Made by a program: the position numbers and the translations under genes. Shown here piece after piece: positions 11,261 to 22,470 of a DNA stretch of 64,000 nucleotides. The DNA comes from Kudoa neothunni (taxonomy: Eukaryota; Cnidaria), in assembly GCA_964304625.1 (NCBI GenBank), contig OZ199839.1, positions 5,084,001-5,148,000 of the forward strand, read 5' to 3'. The notes beneath the pieces were generated by a model. The model saw only the letters and a program-made list of their open reading frames with translations. It was not told the DNA's origin and made no database searches. Each line of letters starts with the position of its first letter. The stretch's first letter is position 1.

Positions 11261-12505
11261 ATGTCCTCAAATATGGTAGAATCAGCGCCGAGTTTGACAT
11301 TTGCAGATCATTTTCAAGAAAATGTAAAGTATCAGCTTGATTCATGGATAAAAACAGCCAATTTTGATCAATGGCTTCATGTGATTGTGGATGATTTTGA
11401 TTTTGGTGAAGAAAAAAAATTGATGAGTGCAATTCATGGATTCTTTCTTCAAAATCTTGCTAAAAGTGACATCAAGATTCCAAAATTGGCTCATATATCT
11501 AAATTTATCGATGTTGGTGGTGAATCCGAAGAAAAAATTGGATTAAAATGTATGAAATGTGAAAAATGTTTTGACGAACATGCGACACAATCCCAACTTG
11601 ATAAAGAATTGATCAAGAAATTCGTCAGTTTTGTCAGCTATAAAATGGTTGAATCAACGTTAAATCAAGATTACTCAATAGTTGATCCCACTAACATGGA
11701 TGCAACTCAGCTGAAAAAAGTTCAGTTGTATCATTTGTTAGTGAAATGGTTTCTTTATCAAGGGATGACTTTATATCAATGTGAAGTAGATTTTCTGAAG
11801 TTGGTTTTCAAGTCGGACACTTTTATGAATCATCTCTTCGTTGTTAGTGATCTGTTGGCAGATATTATCTATAAAAATAGATTTATACCAGATTCTATTT
11901 TAATGCAGATATTGTTCAAATCAATGGATGGGGAATGTACTTTTGGAATAAATCAAATGAGGAAAATTCAATTTTTAATTCTCATTTACGAGATAGATGA
12001 AGAAAGTGGGCCACTACTTAACACCTATCACTCATCCACATCTCACACGTTAAATGACCAGCAATTCACGTCGTCAATCATCGACATGTTGAACAACATA
12101 TACGATAATTTTGAATTATATTACAAACGCTTTGTTGGCACAAAATATGAAGGCCTTGTTTGTGAGGATATAGCCGTGCCATCGCCCATCAATGTGTGTT
12201 CACACGTGAGAGCAAATAAGGAGGATTTTGGAAAATTAAAGTCCAACTTTTTTCGATGGTGCTCTTTGTTGATTGGACTCATATTTCAGAAAGGGGACTC
12301 TAGTAAAATATGTGAGGGAGAGATTGATCGCCTTTCAAAGTGTGTATCGGATGAAATTGTGTACTGTGAAAATATGAAGACAATTATTCCTTTTTTGAGT
12401 AAGATTCGTCAGCAGACATCTTGCTCTTCGGCCGCATCCAAACTCAAACGTCCTGCCAAAGTTTATCTCAATCTACCATACACTGTAACATATGAAGATT
12501 TTTAG
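11261..12505 (+). CDS. Intronless 414-residue protein, not recognised
   Basis: A single uninterrupted reading frame from the first in-frame ATG (11261) to TAG. The frame is open from 11189, but no ATG precedes 11261. The protein is soluble, leucine-rich and helical, with an unusual cysteine cluster LKCMKCEKCF near residue 105 that could bind metal. A hydrophobic central part includes LYHLLVKWFLYQGMTLYQ, and the C-terminus is basic (SKLKRPAKVYL). There is no signal peptide or membrane segment. Base use resembles neighbouring genes. In a region where most recognised genes are cut by many tiny introns, an intronless gene of this length stands out and may be a retrocopy, a fast-evolving orphan or a captured element gene. 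I cannot assign a function. Confidence 0.65.
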   Translation: MSSNMVESAPSLTFADHFQENVKYQLDSWIKTANFDQWLHVIVDDFDFGEEKKLMSAIHGFFLQNLAKSDIKIPKLAHISKFIDVGGESEEKIGLKCMKCEKCFDEHATQSQLDKELIKKFVSFVSYKMVESTLNQDYSIVDPTNMDATQLKKVQLYHLLVKWFLYQGMTLYQCEVDFLKLVFKSDTFMNHLFVVSDLLADIIYKNRFIPDSILMQILFKSMDGECTFGINQMRKIQFLILIYEIDEESGPLLNTYHSSTSHTLNDQQFTSSIIDMLNNIYDNFELYYKRFVGTKYEGLVCEDIAVPSPINVCSHVRANKEDFGKLKSNFFRWCSLLIGLIFQKGDSSKICEGEIDRLSKCVSDEIVYCENMKTIIPFLSKIRQQTSCSSAASKLKRPAKVYLNLPYTVTYEDF

Positions 12506-13260
12506 TTAGTATACATTGTATAATATTTTGCTTGATCTCAATTTATACAGTCGATTAAAAGCATTAAATGATTTATTGGTCGCAAATTACTGTTATATTA
12601 TTTAATAAGATATGTAACGTGATTTAGAACACTGTATTTAATCTTTTTGCGACATGTTAAGAATTTTGATTGATTAAGAACAAATATTTAGCACTTTCTA
12701 CAGATTATGGAATTAATCCTTGTATCGTAGCAAATAACCAACTGTCTAATAGTTGAACAAACATTGCAATATTAATTTTTGAAAGATTATTTATTCCACA
12801 TGTGGCATGGCATGTGTGCTTGCATTCCCACCATCTCGTTGTTAATATTAGTGCGCGTTTACGACTCTTGTAAAATATCTAAAATTAAGGAAATATTTAA
12901 ACGTTTTTGCTCTAGATAATTGAGACATCAAGCGCATGGCCATTAGAGATCGCCATTTGATGTATAACCCCCAATTCATAAGCTCATCGAAATATCGATT
13001 AGACTAAGTACAAAATACAAAAAAATAATCGGTTATCATGATAATTTTCTGCAGATAATATTTTTAAAAATTTTGTAGGAAAATAAATCTTCGGTTCATG
13101 GCTAATACCATTTCGTTAACGATCGGTTATTGTAGAAACAAAAGGGTGGGAATATCCATGACCAAGTACTGATATTAGTGATTGATAAAAGAGATAAGTT
13201 TCTTAAAAAATCTAGTGAATGAAAGTTCTAATGAAGTATTAATTGTGAGGCTGTGATATA
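12506..13260. other. Intergenic DNA, nothing recognised
   Basis: Contains the 3' flank of the intronless gene and the 5' flank of the small candidate gene at 13261. No element ends or RNA genes were seen. Confidence 0.4.
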
Positions 13261-13578
13261 ATGGGTTTGTCATTAAAAGATCAAACATTTACCTTCTCAA
13301 CAAAGTGTAAGTGCCATTCAAGTGCCAGTGGAACGTTTTCACTATGGCGGTGTTGTGATGAAGAAAAATTCAACTATATTGGTAACAATAATCAAATCTT
13401 TTGATGATTGTGACACATGCTTAGTTTCGAAATGGTTATGTGTTTTTCCAACTGGAATATTCCGGTTTCGGTAGAAGTATTTATAAGAATTTTTGTTGAT
13501 ATGATTGATATGGTTAAATTTAGCTCGCTCGAAGACGCAAACTATCAGTGTGCGTCTACCCTACTCCAATATAATTGA
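13261..13578 (+). CDS. Possible 73-residue cysteine-containing protein
   Basis: ATG at 13261 opens exon 13261-13381. Introns 13382-13424 (43 nt) and 13471-13523 (53 nt) join exons 13425-13470 and 13524-13578 in frame to a TGA. Both introns are GT-AG and of the local size, which is the main support. The protein begins MGLSLKDQTFTFSTKCKCHS and carries six cysteines, with no clear signal peptide. I know no family like it. It could be the 5' part of a longer gene or a chance frame. Confidence 0.3.
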
Positions 13579-16428
13579 TATGGGAGTATGGTGGTGTAGT
13601 GAAATTAGTTTTTTATTTTTCTGCAGAGTTTTATAATGCATAAGTGTGTGGTTTTGGTTTTTGGGTTATCGGAGGAATATGTTAAAAGTTTGAGTCTACA
13701 ACAACACAACCTGGCATTTCCAGATAACTCACGTATTTTTTCCACACTCTTTTTAAATTAAGTGGATTTGACCGACTCAATCATAGTCAAAAACAATTTT
13801 AAACACAATATGAAAATGTTTATGTCGGGACAAACTGAAAGTGATCCAACCGCTAATAGCGAGTATAAATGAATTGGTATGGTGACAAATTTAAACGGCT
13901 TAGACCACACTGCTAAATTTTTTATTGTTTTTATTTAAAATATTATTTTTTAAGGTTGGTTTGAATAAAGGTACGAACGCTCCTCATAAAAAGATGAGGT
14001 AAGTTGTAGTAAGATTTTTCTCACAGATGGATTATATGCATATTTGCTTTTTGTGGTTCACCAAAATTAGATCATGTGGTTGTTAGTTGCGTTATTCTCC
14101 CCTTCATCGTATTACTACAAGTTCAATAATATATTTTGATATTATAAATATTAGTCAACAGTTGGAATTTATCGTTAAATTTATTTTAATATTAGTAGTA
14201 ATCAAATTTATTTTTCCTCATTAGATCAAGTGCAGGCTCGCGAAATCGGTTAACCACCCAACTTTAATTCTATAATTAATGGGGGAAAATATCTTAAATT
14301 CCAGTGGTTTTTTCCTCGTACGTGCTAAATTTTTGTGTTTTCATATCCTAAATTATAATAAATCCTAATTTATTGTTTGTTTGATTTGTGCCAAACAAAC
14401 TCGAACGTTTAAAATTGCAGTTTTTGGGTCTTTAAATTGTAACTAAAAATGATTTTAAATTATTTAAAATATAATGGAAAAGTTTTAGAAATTAGGAAAT
14501 ATGTAAATAAATATTTTATAACTAAAATAACTCTCGTTTGTCGATTTTTACCATTGATATTATGTTGTGAATAAGTTATAAGAGTTAAATAAATAAATAA
14601 ATAATAATGACTATTTAACTCATATGTGTAATATATGTGAAGGAATCATTAATGGAAAAATTTTTTGTTGCAATAATACGCTGAGAAACTATAAAATCTG
14701 TCCTCTTTTCACAACAGAAGATCAAAATCTGAGATTAAATTATTTTTGTCGTAACTTTCGGCGGATGTAATTGTTGAAATCAGTACAGTAGTTGAATTTA
14801 TAATAGGTTTAACTAAGTAATCGACAAATTTATTCATGCAATTTTAGAAAATTAAAATGAGCTAGATGAACTTAAATAGATCATGTTTCTAAGCGGAATT
14901 AAGGACGTGTCATCCAGTATTTTTTTCGATTTTCCGTAGATAATATACGATCTGTCGAGTCGACATAGTGTTTGGTCTTGTATAATTATTGAAAACTTGA
15001 GGTTTTTCTCTGATATTCACATAAATTCGGAATGTTTTGGGGTGTAATTAATAAAATTACTTTTTATTATTCTTGGAACGTGTGACACTGTCATAGGATT
15101 TCCATGAAAATGAAAAACAAAATAAATATCTTTGTTTTACTGATTCCAGAATTTAGGAAATTCTTATTTTTCCATTCTGAAGAGTTAAATAAAATAATTA
15201 AAGAGTTATTTCATGATGGTACATTCTTGGAAGTATTATCACACTTATTATTACTTCCTTATCCTCAAAGATAAGATAAAAGTTCTAAAACGACTTATTC
15301 TCCTAAAAATCCGGGTATTAAATTAATATTGTATAATTATTCAGGCGAATTATATTTATGGCGGATGTGAGGGTCTGTTAACAGTAAAAATTTGATACCA
15401 AAAATTTCAAGTTTGGATGGCACACACTGTATAGAAATATCTGTGCCTGAATGAAATTAACTTGTCGTCAAAAGTTTAATTCGAAGAAGGGCTAAATTTG
15501 GTGGCAGAGTACGTTTTACATCCGTTAAGAACCTCACTTGTAAGGCAAAACGTATTGTCTCGATTGTGAAGGCTTCTAGTTTTTTGGGTTATCAAGTTAA
15601 ACTCTTTGTTTATTTTAGTGAATATATTTAGTGACATATTTTTCAGAAATATTTCCTTTCTGTATGACAACTTCGTAATTACGTAAGGATTCCATTTTAG
15701 TTTTAATGAGAAACATTTTTCTTAAATTTTATAAAATTTAATTTGTTCAATTTCCGTAATAAAAAGTCGATAGAAAATAAATAGAAAATCCTTAAAATTT
15801 CAAAATTAATTACATTTGCATTATTTATACCCGGAGGTTTATTTATGATGTTTTCTATTTTTGGTTTATTGTTTGAAGGGTACAGATAACGAGAAACAAT
15901 CGTTCTCAGTCCTATAAATGTTATTAGCTTAACTCATTCTGGAGTTGCTGATTGATTTTTTTAAAAAACTTGCATATATGTCAAAAAAATTTTATTTTTT
16001 TGTACGAAATGACGCTTTGTATGATTTGTATTCAGCGGGAAAACCTAAATATTCTTTAAAGCTGAAAGAACAATGAAAAATTGTATCGGATTATTAATAA
16101 TCGTTAAACTGTCGCATTTAGATAAAAATAAATATTTATTGATTTTAGCTTCGATTTAGCTGTAATTACTTATTAAAACCCAGAAATTTTGGTATTTACT
16201 ATGACATTAATTTAAAACCTTGAATTTTCTCGATAATTATCTGAATTAATTTATCAAATATAAAATTCTTGTTAGTTTTAAGCCGAGTTATCATTATTTA
16301 GAGGGCTTTAAAAAAACGACGAGTTTTAATTTACTTATAGTTTTCAATGTGATTTTATTTTTTATGAATTTATTTCATTTTTGTAAAAAAATTGTCTACT
16401 TAAATTATTATTATTACATTATTTTTAA
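13579..16428. other. AT-rich intergenic DNA
   Basis: A short exon-like stretch at about 13955-14000 has a T-rich acceptor and a GTAAGT donor and reads VGLNKGTNAPHKKMR, but I found no partner exons. A 64-codon minus-strand frame at 15476-15670 has no support. Otherwise nothing recognised. Confidence 0.4.
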
Positions 16429-16475
16429 TTTCACTTATGTTCCAAAGGATTGTGTTGATCGTACTTATTTATTAT
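16429..16475 (+). repeat. Short direct repeat flanking Helitron, left copy
   Basis: About 47 bp around TTCCAAAGGATTGTGTT. It recurs with ~80% identity just beyond the other end of the Helitron, at 18356-18402 (TTCCAAAGGACTGTGTT). Same orientation. A TTA trinucleotide run (about 16472-16487) separates this copy from the element end. Confidence 0.6.
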
Positions 16476-16489
16476 TATTATTATTATAA

Positions 16490-18355
16490 CTAGCGCTGAT
16501 GCCCAGTTTTGCCCGGCACTATGTGATAGTAAATTTTTTACTTTTAGTTTTATTTTGGAATGGAGAAATTCTACGATTATATTAATTTAATTTGCACTTT
16601 AAACACTGTAAATTTTATTTTTCTATTTTAATTGATACATTTTAAAGTTTGTCGTTATGTATGCAATGTGATGATTTAGTTAAACAAAATTATGCGCACA
16701 CTTTACCATCAAATATAAATAAAGGTATTGAGAGAAATTTATGAGTATTTTTATGTTTATATTTATAAATTATTGACCAAAAATATAATGATCTCAATTT
16801 TATGAGCAATTTAATTAATGATTAAAGTTCATTTATTTATTAAACAAAATCAATAAGTAACTTAACTAGGACTTTCAGTTCTTTTAAAAATTTTTCGATA
16901 TAAATTAATGGTACTAGTTATAAAATTTAATATTAGTCTACAAACGATAAAAAAACAAAGTCAACCTAAGGTGCGTCAGCAATAAAAATATTAATTGTTA
17001 CTCCTTTTTTGCAGTTTTATAAAGGATATTAATGAGGTATTAATAAGCTGTGCGGTAACTTACATTTTCACTATTTTAACATAATTTCCCCATTTTTAAA
17101 TAAATGAAAGCTTTATTTTTTAACGATAATATATAAATTTAATTATCAAATATGATTAAATCTAAAATGTAAAGATGTTTTTGTTTGCAAAATTATAGTA
17201 ATGCTTAAATATCAACTGGTATTATCGAAGGAGTGCACCCTTTTAAAAATAAACGTACTGTTTGATTGCCCTACAAAAATTTCTTTGTATTGAACTCTTC
17301 TTAGGTTAACGAAAACTTTGTGAAAATATCGGTTAGATCGAATAGACCAATAATTTCTTATTAACTTACATGACACGTATTGAGAGTGGACTGTATTTTT
17401 TGCAAAAGTAATCGTGAATATAAATTCTTAAACTACATATAGAATGCGGTTTCGCATATTTTCATGAAGCTTTTATATCATAATGAATTAGTTTTTGCGA
17501 CAAGAAAATTATATATTGATTCGAATATTAATTTTAAGGTCTGGAGGTAGGGAATAATTAGGTTACTAAGAACTTAAACATTATTTAGAAAATTATCTCA
17601 TAACATATAGAAACTTATCGAATTAGTTATACCAGCTGTTTTGCAAGAAAGTTTAGGAAAACCAAAAATTGAGTAAATACTTATTGAAAGACGAATATAG
17701 TTTCAATCTCAATCGATATACTTGATAAAAAGAAATTTTCATTTAAGAAACTGTCACAAAAATTTAATTATTTGAAACTCTACACACATCCTACATCGTT
17801 TTTAGAATGCGTATAGAGACCAAAATTATTCCAACAGAGAAACAATTTTAATCTCGAATTATGTGTTTTACTTAAAATGATCATTATCTTTTTCACTTAA
17901 CTATATCCATAACGCTTGAAAAATGAAAATACATCCTAAATAATTTATGTTTTAAATTTTAAGGGAAATGCAACATCTCTTGTAAATATGACTCTAGTGG
18001 CATTATCTGTCTTAAAATTGCTCCAAACAGGCATATATAACATTTTTAAAACATTATACACCATAATCAGCAGATTCTCTTTGTATGTGGTGAGTGAAAG
18101 TTCATTCTAATTGAGTATCACTCTGAAATAAACAAACATCGATACTATGCGGGTACTTTTTCATCTGTTAATTGACGTAGACAACCAGAAAATTCCTTAC
18201 TTATAAGTAAATGAACGATTTTTATTAATGGTACCATCTATTCCAATTTAAACTAAAAGCCGTATTTATGTAAAGGTTTCTCCATGTTGCATGCGTACTC
18301 CTACAAATACACACACACTGACAGACAGACATAAGGACTTTACAATATAGATAGA
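16490..18355 (-). mobile_element. Helitron, 1866 bp, non-autonomous
   Basis: Read on the minus strand, the element begins 5'-TCTATCTATATTGTAAAGTC followed by a CTTATGTCTGTCTGTC-like tract, and ends with a GC-rich hairpin-like region (GCCGGGCAAAACTGGGC) a few bases before CTAG-3'. It sits between a host A and a host T, as rolling-circle Helitrons do, with no target duplication. No Rep/helicase reading frame is present inside. The 3' end matches the two other copies in this window (36219, 63174), which all finish in G-C-G/C-CTAG. Confidence 0.75.
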
Positions 18356-18946
18356 TTTCATTGATATTCCAAAGGACTGTGTTCATTGTAATTATTTATT
18401 ATATTTACTCTATTGATTGCTGAAAAGTGAATTAATAAAAAAATGTTAAAAATCCAAAAAGTACGCTCGCATTTTTCTAATTGATAAATCTAATAATAAT
18501 AATAATAAAGTCATTACAGACTATTAGTCCTTACACATACATTCAAATTAACTGCGCTTACGCAAACATAACCTCGATCTCCACAATTTCCATAATGTAT
18601 AATGGGATGGTCTAAAAGCTCATTTTTATTGTATGCTCGATTTAATCAATCGCAGAGGCAAAAATATACAAGTGTGATTAAAATTTTCGCTCCAATAATT
18701 AAAACTACCAATTAATGAAACTCAAAGTCATTATCTAATAAAAGGTGATATATAGCAATTTTACTAATTTCATCTGTGAGAACCATCATACTTTTAATAT
18801 AATAAGATTAAATTTATTCTAGTTCTGCAGAGGTATTGGTTGCTAATCGAAATGAAATTCTCCATCTAAACGCTAGTAAATTAGTTTATATCACATTTGT
18901 CAACAATATAAAATAATTATCTAAAAATGTAGGATTAGCTCCTACA
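18356..18946. other. Intergenic DNA with right copy of flanking repeat
   Basis: Holds the second copy of the Helitron-flanking repeat (18356-18402), a TAA run at about 18490-18508 and the presumed 5' flank of the SENP-like gene. An upstream exon of that gene could be hidden near 18840-18940. Confidence 0.4.
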
Positions 18947-20008
18947 ATGAACATAAAAGAAGAAAGGTAACAACAATGAAAAGTTCAGTTTCACAAAATT
19001 TCATCATATTTTAAGCGTACTCAATTATAATTACGATGGAAATTATTCTATATCGATTCGAATGGAAGATCTATTACTTTTGAAACATCACACCTATTTG
19101 AATGACACAATTATTGATTTCTACCTAAATATATTGGTGAATCGTTAAGAAATAGCGGCAAGATAGATTATTCATTTCATATATTTAACACGTTTTTTTA
19201 TACTAAATTATGTTCAAAGTACTTTTTCTAATTTGTGTTATTCATATTTTCATTTAATTCAAACGAACAGAAATGGCCTCGAAGGTATTAGGTCATGGGT
19301 GAAAAATATAAACATTTTCAAGCACCGAGTTGTTATCATTCCCATCAATCAGCATCAACATTGGTCGGTGTGCATATTGTTAGCAATGGACCTTATCAAC
19401 AGCCCACCCAATGGAACTGATAGTGTTGATAATGATACGAAGTAGATATATTTTTTTAAACATTCACACTCAGTTCTACTCTCAGGCCGAATCTATACAT
19501 ATTGGATTCGCTCACATATGTAAGACGTAATTGTAAGCGTTACACTCGAATTCCTACCCCCCGAGTAATTTTTCTCCCAATCTACTATAAATTTATTTAA
19601 GCAATATCTTGTTAGATTTATCAAGTCCGAATATCGTAGATGGTTTGACAGTGAGATTCCCACCAAAGATATCACACTTTCATCCCCAACCGTATATATA
19701 TATTTACATTGATTGATTAAAATTTATGTAAAGGTTCCAAGGACAATCCAACTTATCCGATTGTGGAATCTATTTGTTGGAATACGTGAGATGTTACTTG
19801 GATGTAAGCGAGAATAGAATAATAACTTGTGTATCAAAACAATTGCTGAATTTTTATTTAGTGTATTAGAAATGGCATTCCTGTTTGTTTTCCAAAGTTG
19901 ATCTCCCAGGATACTATATCCAATAAACGTAGTGAAATATTCGATGTTATTGTAAATATGGCACTCGAAAGTCGGCTTTCTAATGGTGATGACGACTATT
20001 CGGATTGA
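18947..20008 (+). CDS. SENP/Ulp1-type SUMO protease (SENP6/7-like), two apparent frame slips
   Basis: Cysteine protease (C48 family) that cleaves SUMO or a related modifier. Exons: 18947-18966, 19016-19218, 19271-19441, 19486-19519, 19602-19691, 19734-19803 and 19862-20008. The catalytic triad is visible: His in QHQHWSVCI, Asp in YILDSL and Cys in NLSDCGIYLLEYV. TYLNDTIIDFYL and FHIFNTFFYTKL match SENP6/7, and the large insert of vertebrate SENP6/7 is absent. Two single-base slips interrupt the frame, near 19138 and near 19741. The first could be bypassed by a 26-nt intron (19138-19163). The second could be bypassed by a 91-nt intron (19651-19741), at the cost of conserved residues. The C-terminal exon is clean. 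The gene may be decaying, wrongly assembled, or use these unusual introns. Confidence 0.75.
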
Positions 20009-20286
20009 TTATATTTTATAAGTTGTTTGTCTGTTATTTTCACGCGCAAACCCCTAATTATTAGCCTTAAAAAAGCCGAGTGTGATTTATTTTATCGGAA
20101 AACTTCTCACAACTCTCAAAGGATTTATGTCTACTACGATAATTATCAACATTCCATCAAGAATATTATTTTTCACTTAAAATATTACTAATTCCAACCC
20201 CCTACAAAATTAAAATTATATTCGTAACTAAATTATAAAATATACTAAAAATTACCAAATTTCTCTCAAAACATTAATCCTTTGTT

Positions 20287-20319
20287 GTGATAGTTATCAC
20301 AAAAGATGATAACTATCAC
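20287..20319. repeat. Perfect 12-bp hairpin
   Basis: GTGATAGTTATC (20287-20298) pairs exactly with GATAACTATCAC (20308-20319) across a 9-nt loop. It lies in the 574-bp gap between the SENP-like gene and the septin, where nothing else is recognised. It could be a terminator-like 3' structure or the remnant of a short inverted-repeat element. Confidence 0.6.
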
Positions 20320-20582
20320 GAGATATCAAGTGTTAATATTCGTAAGCATTTTAGCAGGTTATTAATCTTAAACTGTTTTTTATAAACTCTGATGGGATAA
20401 ACAACAAATTATCCCCCAAGACTTACCTCGATTAATTGATATTATTGGATTCCTTTGGTTGATCGGCCATTTTTACATTTGATAAAATAATTTTACGAGG
20501 ATTTTGAGCACGAAATCAAAATCCGACAAAATTTTCAAAAAGATTTTATAAAGTGCGCGAGTCGCTTTACTGCCAGTTAACG

Positions 20583-22470
20583 ATGTCAACAGCAGACTTG
20601 TATCTTGAATTGGTAATTGAAATATTGTGGTCATGATATTGTTAAAATTTATTTGGGCACCAATTTATGCACATTTGTTGTATATACATAGGGAGAATCA
20701 AACCGCCAACTCACGCCTTCACAACCCGTCGGATTTGACCATTTACCCAATCAATTAGTTGATTATGAAATTAAAAAAGGCTTCTCATTTAATATAATAT
20801 GCATAGGTATATAGATTGTTGTTGATTCCTCTGAAAAAAATGTCTCATGATTTATCGTTCATAAATGATAAATAATTCATAATTAGGCGAAACCGGAAGC
20901 GGCAAATCTAGTTTTTTGGACACGCTTTTCGATAAACAACTACATCGTAAGTCATACTTTTAAAATTACCTACTATTAAGAGAGAAAATTGGATCTAATC
21001 ATTTTTGTGATTTAGTGTCAGCTGACTCCAGTGAATGTCTCCAACATGTGACATTAAATCACTCCAAATATGGTAAATTAATAGATATCAGATGCGTTGT
21101 TGAGCTGAATAATTTTTCAAGTGGCTCATGAAGGACCAGTCCATCTCACAATGAGAATCTCTGAATCGGCCAACTATGGCGATTTCATTGATAAAACCGA
21201 TTGCAGCAGTGTGTTTGTGGACTATGTGAAATCACAACTCAAAGAGTATTACACCAAAAAACAAATGATACATCGAAATATTCAAAACATGCACGACAAT
21301 AGAGTTCATTTGTGTTTCTATTTGATTCCTTCGTCGTGTGCGCGGTAAAACTACAATTTAATTAATGTGTATTTTGTTTGTTTGATCGATGTGTAGATTG
21401 AAATTGGTTGACATTCTAACGATGAAAGCACTCTCCGATTATGTCAATATTATACCAATCATATCGAAGTGTGATTCACTAACCAAAGAAGAATTGACCA
21501 CTTTCAAAACTCATGTAACTAAAGCTATAACTAAAACTAGACTAGAACTAGATTCGTTGGAAATTTTTGTATTATTTTTAATTTAAATCATTAGGTAAGA
21601 GAACAACTTGCTACCAACGACATTAAAACCTACAAATTTCCCACAACCGATTCTGCTATTGCCGACAGGAACAGCAAAATGAATGTACATTTTTAGGTGT
21701 TTTTGTTGTTTCATTGTGGTTTTGAATAGAATTTGTTGCCGTTTGGAGTGGTTTCCGCCAACACTATCGAAACAGTCAATGGCAAATCAATTCGTGTTAG
21801 AAAACTGCCATGGGGAATGGTTAAAAGTGAATTTGTTCAAAATATATTTCTCGTATGCTACTTCAAATATTCTAGTTGATGATGAAACTCATTGCGATGT
21901 TTCCTACCTTAGGGAAATGATTTTCAGGTATTATGGAGACGGTCGTCATATTCTAGAATTGAATAACTGTATTTTTATGTAGAGTCAATATGGACGACAT
22001 TATTCACTCAACTGCTACAAAAATTTATTCCAACTACAAAACTATTATGCTCCGAAATGAAGATGTCGATATTCTTAGATTGTCCCTTGCAAAGTAATAG
22101 TATAACTTTGGGTTTTAAGAGTTTTTAATGCGTGAACGAACTGTTAGTAAGCAAATTAAGAAAAAGTCAGGTATCGAAGTTGCAGGTGTCAAAACTCGGG
22201 AAGATAAAATTCGCGCCGCTTTTAACGAAAAAATGGCGGCCTTGAATAATGGACATCAACAAAAAATGGCCAATGTAATTTATATTGAGATTCATTCTTA
22301 ATCTAAACTTAATCTTTAGATGAAACAGGAATATCAACGAAAAACTGACGATATCAACATCAAAATTACTGCGGTTGATTTTCTTGTTTATACTTTGAGA
22401 TAAATTTTGTTAGTTACATGCCGCCATTGAGGCTAATGCTACCGACAAGAAAGGTAAAAAGAAAAAGTAG
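20583..22470 (+). CDS. Septin of the SEPT6 group
   Basis: Cytoskeletal GTP-binding protein that assembles with other septins into filaments. Thirteen exons (20583-20612, 20692-20806, 20887-20946, 21016-21072, 21122-21344, 21397-21514, 21595-21684, 21730-21826, 21876-21927, 21983-22064, 22122-22274, 22320-22373, 22414-22470) give 395 residues. Seen: VGFDHLPNQLV; P-loop GETGSGKS; G4-like SKCD in place of AKAD; septin element YLREMIFRVNMDDI; short charged C-terminal helix ending KKGKKKKK. The G3 motif is lost (MRISESANYGDF where active septins have DTPGxGD). SEPT6-group septins are known to bind but not hydrolyse GTP, and the flanking residues match that group (YKFPTTDSAIADRNSKMN). The junction at 22064/22122 is the least certain. 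It follows the SENP-like gene by 574 bp on the same strand. Confidence 0.9.

Noticed and set aside
13955-14000. Exon-like VGLNKG, reminiscent of ribosomal protein L36 start
   Set aside because: Only five or six residues match; downstream sequence does not continue as L36 and no partner exons were found.
21820-21880. Apparent frame mismatch in the septin around KLPWGMVK
   Set aside because: Careful reading shows exon 21730-21826 ends one base later than first thought, giving a normal phase-1 junction.
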